The position numbers and the translations under genes are program-made. Under the pieces are notes generated by a model that was not told the DNA's origin, ran no database searches, and worked only from the letters and a program-made list of their open reading frames with translations. Of a stretch of DNA of 64,000 nucleotides, positions 1 to 11,097 are shown in pieces. Source of the stretch: Hymenopellis radicata (lineage: Eukaryota; Basidiomycota; Agaricomycetes; Agaricales; Physalacriaceae); assembly GCA_015501595.1 (NCBI GenBank), contig JADNRX010000195.1, forward strand, positions 1 through 64,000, written 5' to 3'. Numbering within the stretch: the first letter of the stretch is position 1; each line of letters starts with the position of its first letter.

Positions 1-426
1 TAACTTTAACGGGACCCTAACCATGGTGTCTGATTACCCAATGTATTATGTGCCTAGATGTGCCTTAGTACCTGAACACATGATGCCTTGTACCTGACCA
101 TGTAGTCTTAGATTACAACGATGATAATCCCTAGCAACTGTCAGCCTGACAAGTGCAAGGAAATTGACTTTAGGTTTTTCTAGCAATTGCAAGGGAAAAG
201 GCAAATGGCTACAGCTACAGGTGAGAGTTAAGCCTACCATAACGTGTAACGGCCAAAATTGAGCCCCGGGTAAGGCCTAAAAAGGAAATTTTTTTGGGGC
301 GGCAGCTATTACCGCCGCTCCCGCCTGCCTATATAAGGAAATTGGACCCTGAATGAAGAGTAACATCTGTGAAGAGTATGCATAACGGGTAACGCCCCAT
401 GAAGACTTGCGTGTAATAGTACAGTA
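1..426 (-). repeat. B-type TA-inserting MITE, left end unclear
   Basis: The stretch 238-424 is the reverse complement of the B-type element at 26419-26677, including the terminus ...TAATAGTACAG followed by TA, the poly-GGCGG core and the CATAACGSGTAACG subterminal motifs. Positions 1-237 match only loosely and may hold an extra insertion; the opposite terminal repeat is not seen and probably lies before the window. No gene is visible here. Confidence 0.7.
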
Positions 427-438
427 TTCTCCTTCAGG

Positions 439-707
439 TACTGTAGAGTTTCATTCAATTCATCGGTCACGGGTCACAAGGGACCCGAAATCGATGAATT
501 GTCACACTAGTCACAGGTCCCACGGAAATATGACGAATCTGGCCAGTGAATTTCATCAAAAATGGCTCTAAAGTCGGCCAAATTGGGGGTATTATGATGA
601 AAATTTTTTGCATGTCACGGCACCTGCGGCGCCGCGACGAATTCAAATTTTTCGTCAGGCCGGTCACAGGTCACACGGCCTGATGAATTGAATGAAACTG
701 TACAGTA
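439..707 (+). repeat. E-type TA-inserting MITE (E1)
   Basis: Inverted termini CTGTAGAGTTTCATTCAATT and AATTGAATGAAACTGTACAG are flanked by TA on both sides. Inside are repeated GTCACGGGTCAC / GTCACAGGTCACA motifs and a GGCGCCGCGACGAATTC core shared with the copies at 1393 and 27967. It is non-coding; translated frames through it are only terminal-repeat translations. Confidence 0.85.
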
Positions 708-1189
708 TATGAGTCGGCACACAGGCGTACCTTCAAACGAATTCATCGACGATATGCTCTGATGGGGAACTCGCGATTCATGCATGCCGCATCGGGATCA
801 GTGTTGACTCGGGCTACTGGTGTGATCAAGGAGACTTCGAAGATGGTGGAAATTTCAAAGATGGCAGTTGAGGCCTTTACAGATCTCGGAGCAGAGAAGA
901 TTAAGTTGACGAAGATTGTGGCAACTCTGAACACGGTGAGGCGGAGGGTACAAAGAACATTAACATTATGGACTTAAAAGAGGACACAGATGATGTTGAG
1001 GGATAGATTACAGTGTACTTTAGCTTGGGGAGAATTTTTTTTACACTTTTGGCGATTTTTGACGATTTTTCCGAGGTTAGCTGAAAAATGCGGACTAAAC
1101 TGAAAATTTAGACAGGTTGACCGGAAAATGCGGACAAATCTGGCGGCGCGGGGTCAAGCAAAAATGCGGACAAATTTGGCCCAAACGGT
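708..1189. other. Unassigned spacer
   Basis: A 71-codon open frame (762-977, plus) has no recognisable homology. From 1085 to 1175 the phrase AAAATGCGGACAAA recurs three times as a degenerate short tandem repeat. I see no other gene or element here. Confidence 0.5.
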
Positions 1190-1282
1190 CAAATTTTGTA
1201 ACGTCCTCGTCGCACTATAAACACAGTCCTTTTTGGGTCCGTTGTGACCCGTGACCGACGAATTGAATGAAATTGCACAGTA
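1190..1282 (-). repeat. E-type MITE, one end only (E2)
   Basis: The end GACGAATTGAATGAAATTGCACAG-TA at 1259-1282 is the left-type terminus of E elements in reverse orientation, preceded by the GGGTCCGTTGTGACCCGTGAC subterminal block. The target is the TA of the 'TTATGTAGTCTG' phrase in intron 2 of an HLP gene, whose remainder follows directly from 1283. The other terminus is missing. Confidence 0.7.
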
Positions 1283-1392
1283 CATAAGCACCCAATATGG
1301 TGTATACTCACCGGGCCATGCTTTTCATGATCTGAAAGTATCAAATGCCACTCCTCTCTTGCGGCTCCACCTACAGTCTCAGCAAGTACAGC

Positions 1393-1660
1393 TACTGTAC
1401 CATTTCAATCAATTCGTTGGTCACGGGTCACAGAGGACCCAAATCCGACGAAATGTCACAGGGGTCACGCGTCCCAGAGCTATCCGACGAATTCACCAGA
1501 TGAAAATGGCCCGGAAATGCACCAAAATCAGCCCAAAAGTGGCAAAAATGACGAAAATTTTTCCCCAGTCACGGCATCTTGGGCGCCGCGACGAATTCAA
1601 ATTTTCGTCGCCCCAGTCACAGGTCACACGGGGCGACGAATTGAATGAAATTATACAGTA
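1393..1660 (+). repeat. E-type TA-inserting MITE (E3) inside HLP copy 1
   Basis: Termini CTGTACCATTTCAATCAATT and AATTGAATGAAATTATACAG with TA on each side. The host sequence around it, ...ACAGC-TA / TA-TTGCATCC..., matches the uninterrupted paralogue at 47933-47955 (reverse strand reading ACAGCTATTGCATCC), so exactly one TA was duplicated. The inserted length without TSD is 264 bp. Confidence 0.95.
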
Positions 1661-2222
1661 TTGCATCCAGGCTCCTCGCTCCAACTTCCATCAGGGCATC
1701 AAACCGTTGATCATACTCAATCTTCGAAATCCAATTACTACTGTTGTATTTCGACCATAGGTTCACGTCACAGGTCACGAGCCTAAAAAATGAACCTGTT
1801 ACATAAGCAGGTCACTAGTTTTTTTTTGGCTGTGAATCTGCTCCAAATTGGTCACAAATCGGACTTTTGCTCTCAAATTGAGCTTGGTGGCAGTTTTTTC
1901 TCCTTTTTGGTATATTTTAGGTCTAGAATAGCACATTTTTCTCTAATTATACTGAGATTCAGCCTAAAACCTGTGAAATAACCTTGCCATTGAAAAATTT
2001 AGTGAACTTATTTTCAGTGGGTCACAGTGGTGTTGGAGGAGACCCGACACGGACGTTCTTTATTACTATATATAGACATGGACTCCTTTCTGTTTCATAT
2101 TTAAACCTCTCGATCGTCTCGTGCCTCCTCAGTCGTTTCTACCCTCGAGTACGACTGAGGTGAGCGGATACCCTTTCATTACCTATTCTACATACTTACC
2201 AGCACTTCGTAGTGCTTACCTA

Positions 2223-2479
2223 TACTGTACCGTTTCGACCGCATGTTCGCATAACGCGTAACGTGCGGTCGAAAACCTAACTTAGGATAAAGCATAATGC
2301 ATCACGGACCTTATTTTCAGGGTCCGTGAGGCTTAAAAAGGAAATTTTCGCTCCCGCCTACGGCGGGAGCATCCAAATATGGTAATTCCGGGCGTTGTGC
2401 CTGGTCACGAACTTGTTTCCTGTAAGTTCGCGGCATAACGCGTCACATGCCGCGAACTTACGGTCGAAACGGTACAGTA
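2223..2479 (+). repeat. A-type TA-inserting MITE (A0)
   Basis: Termini CTGTACCGTTTCGACCG and CGGTCGAAACGGTACAG, each followed by GTTCGC + ATAACGCGTAACG-like motifs. The empty site is present 220 bp away: 2696-2730 reads GTGCTTACCTATACCATCTG with no insert, whereas here the same phrase is split at CCTA-TA / TA-CCATCTG. Confidence 0.95.
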
Positions 2480-2516
2480 CCATCTGCTTCCTTTAGGTTT
2501 GTCTACCGACTTCCAA

Positions 2517-2669
2517 TACTGTACTATTACGGGCAAGTCTTCACAGATTTTCCTAATTTTTTTTTGATGGAAACCCGATTAGGATTTCCAGGCGATCGGC
2601 GGGGTCCGATAAGATCAAACGACCCCCCCGTTACGCGTTATGTGAAGACCATACCGTAATAGTACAGTA
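2517..2669 (+). repeat. B-type short MITE, 153 bp (B0)
   Basis: Termini CTGTACTATTACGG and CCGTAATAGTACAG with flanking TA. The length, including TA, equals that of B2 and B3 (153 bp each). The core TTAGGATTTCCAGGCGATCG is shared with B3. Confidence 0.9.
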
Positions 2670-2778
2670 TAGTCGTTTCTACCCTCGAGTACGACTGAGT
2701 GCTTACCTATACCATCTGCTTCCTTTAAGTGGTATGTCCGCTGTGAACATGTCACCAAACAAGTTCACGAGGTCACAG

Positions 2779-3274
2779 TAGTCCTGTTTTAATCGCGCCT
2801 GCCTTGTATGTGGAACCCGGTGATTATGTCATCTGCCTCATTCGGTAGGAGTTTCCCATGGGCTAATTTGCGCGGCCAAAGCCTCCTCATCTCAGCCTAC
2901 GCGTCATGTTGGGTCAGTGTGACCTAATTGCTTCCTAATTTACCATTGCAACCCCTAAAAAAATTCCTGGTGGCAGTGAGCATCTCAAAACCGTGCAACG
3001 ATAATGCTCAGCTTCGTGCCGGAGCTACGGAAGTTGCCGAAGGCACCTCAAAATGTTGCGCACTGAGCTGCCCCACAAGCCCTAGAACCCCCGAAAACTG
3101 CACCACAGCTAAAGATAATGTAGTATATATCTAATGGGCATAAAATTTGAAGGAAGAACACGCTCCCGTCGAAGTTCACTGCCTAGCAAGTACATGGGAA
3201 ACTCCTACCGAATGAGGCAGGTGACATAATCACCGGGTTCCCCATACAAGGCAGGCGCGATTAAAAACAGACTA
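2779..3274 (+). repeat. Fold-back element with 84-bp inverted repeats
   Basis: The arms 2779-2864 and 3192-3274 are near-perfect inverted copies, beginning GTAGTCYTGTTTTAATCGCGCC and containing CCGGTGATTATGTCA. The 330-bp interior has no long frame with recognisable similarity. It lies inside composite C1 and uses different termini from the CTGTA elements. Confidence 0.8.
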
Positions 3275-4188
3275 CATACACATACTCGCTCGCCGTCATG
3301 TGTATCGTTGGCTGGCTAGGAGAGACTAAGGTCACAGGTCACACCCTGTGAACCTACGGTCGAAATACTACAGTACTGGTCATCGAAGCCTCGACGAGAT
3401 CTTGCATGTTGCTAAGCATCATTGTGAGAGGGTCATACCATGACGCAAATGCCGGTGACATGCCTTGCCTGGATGGGTTCCCATTCATCCTTTGCACGTA
3501 TGTATCGAAGAATCTCAAGCTCCCCATCCACATCGCAATCCTGCGCTGTGCGCTCCTCTTCTTCATCCTAAGTGTAGGACTCGCAACTCTGGTAGTCGGA
3601 CTCGGCATCTTCATCAGAGACGTCGTCGTCAGATACATCCCGCGTCGTGGAGCGGTCATCCGTGGAGGAGCTGTCGTGGGCAGAGGCGGGCATGATGAGG
3701 GTAGGATGCAGCAAAGGAATGCTGTTGATGCCACAGACACATTGATACTTCCTGAGATCGGACCGGCACAGGATTCATTGATTTTTGCTGTATACGATGG
3801 CATCCCGTTCATGACGGAGCCGGAGGGTGCAAGGCTCCGGAACAGCAGAGCTCAGCCTTCGTAATGCTGGCGTGATACGTAGAAGCGACCCAATTGAATC
3901 CATAAACAGCGTTGCTGACATTGCGTTATCAGTGTATGTTTGTTTTACACCTCGCTGTAGAAATGGGTGCCGAACAAACCAGTCGTCAGTCCTCCTCCGC
4001 AGACTCTAGATGGTGAATTACTCTCTTCTTGACGACTACTGCCACTGTCAGTCATACATAGGTCATGAAATCAAAACTGATAACAAGCAAAATAAACACC
4101 CAATATTATAGTAGACTCGTAGAATAGACTCCATCCAAGAATGAAAGCAACAAAAGAAAAAACGGATAGAGAGTGGGCTAGAACATCG

Positions 4189-4680
4189 TTACGACCCCAG
4201 CTTGACCTTCCTCTCGTTCCTCTCCTCATCGCCCACGTCCATCGCCTCCTCCGAACCCGACGCCGACACCGGGTGCGTGATAAGCGTAGGGCCACCAGCA
4301 GGCGCCTCAACGTCCATCGCCTGCTCCTCCTCGTCTGCCTCTGCCTCCTCGTCCCGTATCCCTTCTAGATCAATCTCCATCCTGCTGCGACGCCGACCTG
4401 CAGAACCATCACCATCAACCTCAACCTCGGTCTCTGCGCCTGCGTCTCGCTCGTGGTCTTCCCGCCATCGTTTCTCCTTTGCTGCCTTTCAAGGCGCAGA
4501 GAGCCTGTCAGCCTCGTTGTCTGAATCAGAGTCTAGAGCTTCTTCCTCCTCAAGGACCTAAGGAAAATCCTTGATTTCGAGAAATCAAGAAGCATATAGA
4601 CAGACCTCCACCTCAACGTCCTCCTTAGCAACGGTCGAATGCATTTGTAGTGGGTGTACGAGCACGGCACAATGAACAGC
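4189..4680 (-). pseudogene. FHA-RING gene relic: partial RING and acidic tail
   Basis: On the minus strand the stretch 4680-4600 encodes the middle of the RING of the 11-kb gene (ALFIVPCS...HYKCIRPLL), then jumps by deletion to the exon-4 boundary (intron end CCTTAG at about 4563). The tail follows, ending in MDVGDEER...VKLGS and TAA at 4189. The FHA half and the second half of the RING (CPLC) are missing, so it is a decayed copy. The 3' flank 4080-4188 matches that behind the other FHA-RING copies, and HLP copy 1 follows downstream on the same strand, preserving the unit order. Confidence 0.85.
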
Positions 4681-5185
4681 GCTTCCCGTATTGAGACAGC
4701 CAATAGACATCGTGGTTGACAAGGAGACGAGCAAACGAGGTGAGTCCACGTCGAGTCCAGGCAGAATTCACGTCGAGTATCGAATTGTAGGCCATCAGTT
4801 CATTGAGATCCGAGGCGTAGCCTAGTAGCGTCGTCCAAGCGGTAGGAATCAGAGTTCTAGTAGTCCACAGCCCATACCTGCTCAATTTGTCGAGAAATAG
4901 GTCGGACTGTTGGAAAGAAAGAGATGCCGAGGTACAGTAGTAGCAAAGGTGCGTATTGAACTTCCAGACAAGGTACCAGCATGGTCGCTCACCCCGCAAG
5001 ATACTCGTCAAGATAAGGACACGCCATAACCAAGAGCCGTTCAATTCGTCGAGAATCGCGTTCGGATTTTTCCCAGAGAAGAAAGCGACGCCAGAGAAGA
5101 CTATTGATGACGGAGACGGTCTGAGGTGCGTGTTTGTGGTAGGCATGATGCCAAACGAGACGACGAAATTGACACTCACAGACAC
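4681..5185 (-). other. Long open frame of unknown origin fused to the RING relic
   Basis: A 186-codon frame runs from about 5185 to 4625 on the minus strand, reading into the RING relic out of its proper frame. The upstream part (to about 4690) has Leu/Trp-rich sequence with no motif I recognise and replaces the FHA-encoding region. It may be a fragment of an unrelated gene captured by rearrangement or a chance frame. Confidence 0.3.
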
Positions 5186-5429
5186 CCATCACCGTCGGAA
5201 GGAGCCGATTTTCCAAAGAGACAAGGATCAATGCCACGGGACACAGGGAATTAAATGACGGGAAGAGGCAGGAAGAGCTCGATCACAGCTTAATCTAAAT
5301 CCGGTAAGTTGACTCTTACCGTCTTACCGTCACCTCCTTGATCCTCGAATCTGATTCTTCGTGTCAGTGACGCGTTGGCGCATCCAGATTCACCAATACT
5401 CAGCTTTCCTACCAGCTGAACGCGCTAAC

Positions 5430-6180
5430 AACGGAATCTTAGAGTCAGAGCAGTGTGGTTTGCCTCGGCGGCCACGCTTGGGTGTAAAAGGTGCTTTTTT
5501 TCACGACTTTTTCGCGTTATTTTGGGCTCATTTAGTGACAGATTGGCTTCGAATACCTCCCCGACGTTGTGCATTTTTCTTCCTTCGGCGGTGTTGAACT
5601 TCACGCTGATGCAACATGCTAGTACATGTGGATGGACCGCGGTGGCTTTGCCACCGCCACTACAGGCTTTCCATATCCAGGAAATCGTCGATGTCTTCAC
5701 GGAAACGGAGTTGTGAATGTTGAACAGGCGTGGCTGTCCTCGCCGGACCGGCTCTTCGTCCAGGCGAAAAGGTGTGTGTTTCGCTTTGTTTTAATGCTTG
5801 ACTTCTGGCCTGTCATCCCTAGCTCAGATTCATTCGGCCATCAAATTCCGTATGTTCTGCTCCTTTTTCCAGTGTATTCTTGTGCTCATCTCATTTCATT
5901 AGTCGAGGCGTGTCCTCCCATGTACAAACGACCCCAGTAACAACGTCTTGTCCTGTCTTGGGAACACGCCATTTTAAGATGACTAGTGTGTCTTGGCCTC
6001 CCTTTTTTTCTTAGGAAAAGCGTGCGAATCTTCGCTTTGAATTTCTCGTTCAATGCTGCCCGGGCTCGTTAGGTCCTGCGCCTTGCTACGATAAAATTTG
6101 GCGCTGGGTTGTTTCTCGATAGACAATTCTTCGCCCGTGACGGCGATCTGGATCTTGTTGGCTTCGGCTTTAAGGATAGG
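5430..6180 (+). repeat. Block R copy (degenerate gene-like repeat)
   Basis: This is an inverted copy of the blocks at 15.6-16.7, 29.4-30.3, 50.8-51.7 and 55.1-56.0 kb. Landmarks recur about every 270 bp: CTGTCCTCGCCGGACCGGCTCTTCGTC at 5732-5758, GTCGAGGCGTGTCCTCCCATG at 5900-5920, and a TTTTTTTCTTAGGAAAAGCG junction at 6003. Donor- and acceptor-like splice signals separate the units, suggesting decayed exons, but no continuous frame survives. The product is unknown. Confidence 0.5.
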
Positions 6181-6187
6181 ATACAGT

Positions 6188-7374
6188 TAGTGAATAGCCC
6201 GGGTCGGCTGACCCGGTCCGGGTTGCGGGTTCGGGTACTCGCGGGTACGGGTGAGGGTGCCGGTCCGCGAACCCGTTGTGACCCGTGTGACCCGCGATCA
6301 CCCGTGATCAGATAAGCTGATCCCAGATCTGTACCCTACTGTGCCTCTCACCACCACAGCACGTCAGCGTAGATGTGCTCGTCGGCCCGTGCCTTCGTTC
6401 TGCTGCCCTCGGATGCATTCCGGAGCTGCCTGGTGCTCGTCTTCATGACGCCACCATTCTTGCACAGATCCGCCCAGCGTCTGCACGCGCTTCAAGACAC
6501 CGACGACACGACTTTCTTCAGCAAAGCCGATGATGTCGACCCGCTCGATGAGCTCGACCAACTTGCATCTCTCCGCTGGATGAGGAGCCGACTTGAACCC
6601 GCAGTGAAGGAGGAGCAACATGGACACTGGATCAGAGGCAGGCAACGACGACGAGGAGTGCAGATTTGTCTATCGTGAGTCGTGTCCTGTTCTGCTTAAT
6701 ATCATACTAATTGTCCATAGCATCTTCGCGACCGCTTCGCCCATGTTTTACGACGGCGCCGCTTTGATAACGTGCCGCGCTCCAACGTCCCGGCCTTTCT
6801 ATAATACAGGATGGGAATGGTGGTGCGTTGATTTTTTTACAGAATGTGCTTGCCCAAACTGACTTGAAGGATCTCATTCACAGCATCCACGTACCCATCT
6901 CAATCCTCTTCCTTTTCGTCTGCGCTACGTCGACCCAGGCGCTCGTGCAACCGACGTCTTTCTTAGTTTTCGTCATTTTCCTATCCCGTCGCGCTCTGAT
7001 TCACCACCTGCTTGTTCAGTGCCGTACCCTCGTCAACACCCACCTCGACACCACAGTCCCACCATCTCATGCACGCTGGTCGCCCCCGCGCAATTGCTCG
7101 GGGGTAGCCAACGGGCATGAAAACATCTTGGGCTGCTCGTTGGGCGCGGGGAACGAGGGTACTTGCAAGTCGAGTCGGTGCCCGACACGGGTACCTACTT
7201 CAGACACGGCAGGCGCAGTGTCGGGTGAACGGGCTGAGGGTAGCCCGTCAACCCGTCAAGGCCCGAGGGTGAATATAGCGGGTGACCCGCACCCGCTTAA
7301 CGGGTGCGGGTACTTGGCGGGTTCGGGTACGGGTTGAAAGCGAATCACCCGCGGGATACCCGTGCTGTTCACTA
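6188..7374 (+). mobile_element. Non-autonomous element F2 with 8-bp TSD
   Basis: The 5' end TAGTGAATAGCCCGGGTCGG and 3' end CGTGCTGTTCACTA form inverted termini, and the flanking octamer GATACAGT is present on both sides (6180-6187 and 7375-7382). The sub-terminal regions are dense in GGGTACGGGT/GGGTTCGGGT runs. The interior holds a 101-codon frame (6373-6678) of no recognisable family and the palindrome CCCCGCGCAATTGCTCGGGG at about 7086. Eight-bp TSDs are typical of hAT and P superfamilies; no transposase is encoded. Confidence 0.9.
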
Positions 7375-7382
7375 GATACAGT

Positions 7383-8109
7383 ACGTTCAGGTACCGAACT
7401 TTACTACTACTAGGTATGTTAGTTCTTTCTGCATGTATTCTCGGACTAATTCGTTGCACCAGCGCCACGGTATTGTGTTAAACGTAGCTCGCCCCTGCGA
7501 GCTCCCTCACTATTTGGATATCGCGGTCGTTACGCTAATGGACGCCACACTTCAACTTTGGTTTCGCACTTCCCGGAGATGATCGTCGTCAACGTATAAC
7601 ACCTTTCTTGGTCCACCGCAATCGCTTTCCGACCACAGGAAACGTCTGCGCTTACGTTGGACCATCCCATATCGCCGAAAACGCTTCACATTCAACATGC
7701 CGTACTAGACCATCCAACCTTTAGCTGACTACAACCGCTATCCCAGTCTGGATGGGCGGGGCTCGGCTTGATGAACGTTTTGGGACATCCTGGCGACAAA
7801 TTCGTTGTCGGGTAGGTTATCATGTTTTACTGCACTTTTAAAACTAACGACTTAATGCAAGCGCTTCATTACGGTTGAATCGCAGTAATCAGAAGCGCTC
7901 ACACTGCGAGCCGGTCACTGCTGAGAAGACGACTTCGACGTTGGATTTCTTGTGGTTGTTGATGAGTGGACATTTGTCTGGATCATATTCCTACTACAAT
8001 TCGAAGATGGCGAAGTCGATAACGTGTTCTGCTCAAAGTCTACCATATCAACCAGTGGATCAACAGCAATTAGCCTAAACGCCACGGGAGCCTGGTCATC
8101 CGCCCCTCC
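7383..8109. other. Spacer with a block R fragment
   Basis: At 7515-7570 the phrase GATATCGCGGTCGTTACGCTAA...CACACTTCAACTTTGGTTT matches the end of block R copies (for example 29440 in reverse). The rest (7575-8109) shows short frames only and no recognisable gene. Confidence 0.45.
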
Positions 8110-9757
8110 TCAGTCTGCCTCCTCGACATACGCGTCTCCAGTTCTACGTCCTTGAACCTGCATTCAGCCGGTGAGTATCGAGCTGACTGGAGCGATGGGT
8201 ACCGACCTCCACCAAAATCGTTTGCAACATGTGGTGTGTCATCTTTTGGCCCTCGCAGAGGGCATCGACACGCGATTCGAGACGCGTCTGCATCCTGCGG
8301 AGGTCATAAAGTAACCCTGTCGTCGAAATGTCGCTTCTAATCTTCAGGAGTGTCAGGGGGACGACTTGAGCAACTACGAGTCTAGGACGCTCACCTTGAA
8401 CGCGATTCGCGCGTTGTCGACTCGCACACGTAGGTCTTTGACTTCAGCATTGATTTTCCCGCGTGCCACCAGATATTTGAGGCGCCTGGGTGTCGATAGT
8501 CTGGTAATTCTTCGCTCGTCTTCGCTCGACTTCGCCAATGGTTCTACGATGAACAGAATCAGACATACTACCAGTTGAGTCTAGTTACCGGGACTTACAC
8601 GCATAGGTCGAAGATATTCGCAGTTGGAATAGAAGGTTCATTGGATGTCGAACCAATCTCGTTGATGATCGCGAGTGTTATGCACGCTGTATGTTCAGCG
8701 AGAGCCTTGCACTCGTCGCGCACTGCACGTGCAACCTATTACAAGCAGAATTAGTGGTCAGCATATGCTTCGGAAGGTTACTCACCTCTGCAGCGTTGAT
8801 AGTCTTCCGGAGGATTCCACACGCACCCTCGAGCACAGCTCCAAACACCGGAACCAGTTTCGCGACACTCTCCGCGATGTCGAGGCATGTGACGATGTTC
8901 GCCATGTTTGTTGGTCCAAAAATTGATGGCGAATCAGGGGAGGAGGAGGAGTAGCCCACATTTCGAAGCTTGGACAGCGCGTCGATGCGAGCGTTCATCT
9001 CCCGTAAGTACGGGAGGGTAATCCGCATGACTTCCGCAATATCCCTCCAAGGTCTGTCCGGTGAAGGATCAAACAGAATTCTTCCCTCAAAGAAGCTAGA
9101 GGTCAAGGAGTAGTGGTACACTTTTTGACTGGGAATGTAGAGTGTACGGCACGTCAGCAGTAGTTATTGGTCCAAGCTCCTTTGCTGGACATGATGAGAG
9201 TGAGCAAGATCTGAAGGTCAAAGAAATAGTTGCGCCTCTACAAATCAGACTACATAAGCAACCCAATGTGATATATACTCACCAAGCCAAGCTTTTCCTG
9301 ATCTGAAAGTATGTGATGCCACCGCTTTCTTGCAGGTCCACCTACAGTCTCAGCAAGTACAGCCACTGCATCCAGGCTCCTCTCTTCAACTTCCATAAAT
9401 GCGTCAAACCATTGGGCAAGCTCAATTTCCGAAATCCATTTTGTACGGGTCATCGAAGCCCCGACAACTTGAAGATTTTGCACCTCGCTAATCATCACTG
9501 TGAGAGGTTCACACCATGACGAAAATGCCGGCGACATACCTTGCTTGATATTTATAATCAATATAGTTCCATTGGAGAATCTGAAGCTCCCCATACACAT
9601 ATTCCTCCGCCATGTGCTCCTCATCTTCATCTGAAGTGTAGGACGCGCAACTCTGGTAGTCGGATTCGGCATCTTCATCAGGCAATTCGTCGTCAGATAC
9701 ATCCCGCGTCGTAGAGCGGTCATCCGTCGAGCAGCTGTCGTGGGCAGAGGCGGGCAT
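8110..9757 (-). pseudogene. HLP copy 2: HeLo/MLKL-NTD-like gene with stop and frameshift
   Basis: The minus-strand ATG at 9757 opens the family N-terminus, and the exon/intron plan matches the intact copies (intron 1 GTATGTCGCC...GATTAG; intron 2 GTGAGTATATATC...TTCAG). In exon 3 the conserved Tyr-Trp-Trp segment is replaced by Tyr-Cys-stop at about 9155, and one base is missing between there and the Tyr-His-His/Tyr-His-Tyr motif. Downstream the helical domain (FGPTNMANIVTCLDIAESVAKLVP...) continues well preserved to a TGA at 8112; the TIGEVERR region carries an extra ~10 bases. It resembles the 52.6-kb copy most (INAAEVSNL, PTAN insert), so these two form a subgroup. No FHA-RING copy is visible upstream. 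Confidence 0.85.
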
Positions 9758-10975
9758 GATGGGGGGAAGAGGAAGCGAAGGAATGCTGTTGATGCCCCAC
9801 GCACGTTAATGATTCCTGTGCTCGGACCGGCACAGGATTCTTTGACGTTGCTGTATCTGATGACATCCCGTGCAGAACGATTGCGGAATGTGCAAGACTT
9901 CAGAACCAGCCTTCGTGATGCTGGCGTGATCAGAAGAAGCGACACAATTGAAAACATACACAGCGTTTCTGATATCGCATTATGGGAGGACGCGCCGGGA
10001 GGCGCCTATTCCAAACAGTGTTGCTTCGTCCAGCCTTGGCTGCCCTCGGTGATTTGGGTTCCCCCCGCTGTGGCGCCTCTCATGGATGATGGAATCCGTC
10101 TCGTCCGCTTCGCTCCCTTGGTCGGACCCTCCAACCCAAACCACTGAAACCTCATCACATCTCGTCACTGAGCTTGGCTTTGGTTTAGACTCTGAAGATG
10201 CCCTTCCTGTTCCGAGTCTTACGTGTCAGTGGCTTCCCTTGACGTCAAGTCTATTTCCGAAGGCACTCCAAATGCGCGCGCTTTCTTTATACTGCTCGCA
10301 CGGCTTTTAGTCATTTGTTCTTCGGAGTAAGCATGCCGCTGCGACCTTCGCCTTGACAGTTTCTCTGTCGATGCGGGCTGAGAGTTACAGTTGAGAAACG
10401 CCGTGGTTCTCGCAGCAGTTTGAAGGAGACTATCCCTCGTGATGCAAGTAGGCGACGTTAAATTGCGCCACATTCCGACAGAGCACTGCTTTAGTTACGA
10501 GAGGAATGCCTGTAAAAGAACGCAGAGGATCCCAGTGTTGTCCCAGTGCGTCGTTCACCCAAAAATGGAAGCGCATCGTAAAGAAGATACACGTCCCGTA
10601 ACATCTATGGGCGCTAGTAGTGCGCACTCGCTCTATGCTGTTAACAATTAAGCTTGACTTGTATTGATGATCATGCTCACCGCTGTACACGTCGTGTAGC
10701 AACGGTCCAAGCTGGAACGTTGAACAGTGATAACGTTAGTTTCGTCTGTCCAACACTGATGTACCGGATATAGATTTTCGCAATCGATAGACGTCGGGCG
10801 CACACATTGATTTACGGACGCAGTGCGATGGAGTAAGAAAGGGCGAGACCGAGGTGAGAAATAGTCAGATACTCCGGAATGTGGATCCCAAGTAACAAGG
10901 TTAAGCGAGTCCAATCTAAACGAGGTCAAAACTGAGACACCGAACGCAGCCCAAGAAGCAAACGACATTCCCTTC
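9758..10975. other. Intergenic region between divergent HLP copy 2 and the FHA-RING gene
   Basis: Positions 9760-9960 match the 5' flank of other HLP copies (phrases TGTGCTCGGACCGGCACAGGATTC and GCGTGATCAGAAGAAGCGAC). The rest to 10975 has only short frames with no recognisable product and probably includes the upstream regulatory region of the gene starting at 11098. Confidence 0.4.
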
Positions 10976-10981
10976 GTCGGC

Positions 10982-10988
10982 TATATAA
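10982..10988 (+). promoter_or_regulatory. Candidate TATA box of the FHA-RING gene
   Basis: TATATAA lies 110 bp before the first in-frame ATG (11098). A start point around 11010-11020 would leave a short C/A-rich leader. Position and sequence fit a fungal TATA promoter; this is inferred only. Confidence 0.45.
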
Positions 10989-11097
10989 GGGCAAAAACCT
11001 CTCACCAGCGTGCATTTTGCCCATCACCGCCGGTGTCTCCACAGCCCAGGCATCCCCAGAGAGCAGCAGGCACACGACTGGAAAAGGCAAGCCCCCG

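Larger units (their letters stand above)
1739..3375 (+). mobile_element. 1.6-kb composite TA-inserting element (C1)
   Basis: The termini CTGTTGTATTTCGACCATAG and (reverse) CTGTAGTATTTCGACCGTAG are flanked by TA, followed inward by GGTTCAC and GTCACAGGTCACA motifs. The element sits in exon 2 of HLP copy 1; the uninterrupted paralogue at about 52895 reads ACTACTGGTC in reverse, which fits duplication of one TA. It contains nested A0 (2223), B0 (2517) and a fold-back element (2779), and a partial internal direct duplication (2131-2160 and 2671-2730). No transposase frame is present. Confidence 0.9.
1283..3693 (-). pseudogene. HLP copy 1: HeLo/MLKL-NTD-like gene, exons 1-2 only, split by transposons
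   Basis: Read on the minus strand from the conserved ATG at 3693, exon 1 encodes the family's acidic Ser/Asp/Glu N-terminus (MPASAHDSSSTDD...) and reaches a GC-AG intron at about 3480-3430 in the same position as the other copies. Exon 2 is then interrupted by the 1.6-kb composite at 1739-3375 and by E1-like element E3 at 1393-1660; its end and the first bases of intron 2 lie at 1283-1392. Exons 3-6, which carry the helical-bundle domain, are absent, the gene being cut at E2. With both insertions removed the exon 2 frame aligns with the 13-kb and 52-kb copies. It cannot make a functional protein. An FHA-RING relic lies immediately upstream, as at other loci. Confidence 0.85.

Noticed and set aside
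1251..1760. 169-codon plus-strand frame
   Set aside because: It runs through the end of E2, an antisense HLP exon, and MITE E3; its sequence is terminal-repeat and antisense translation.
11017..11097. N-terminal extension of the FHA-RING protein
   Set aside because: The extension starts at a TTG codon near the expected transcription start; the first ATG in frame is 11098.
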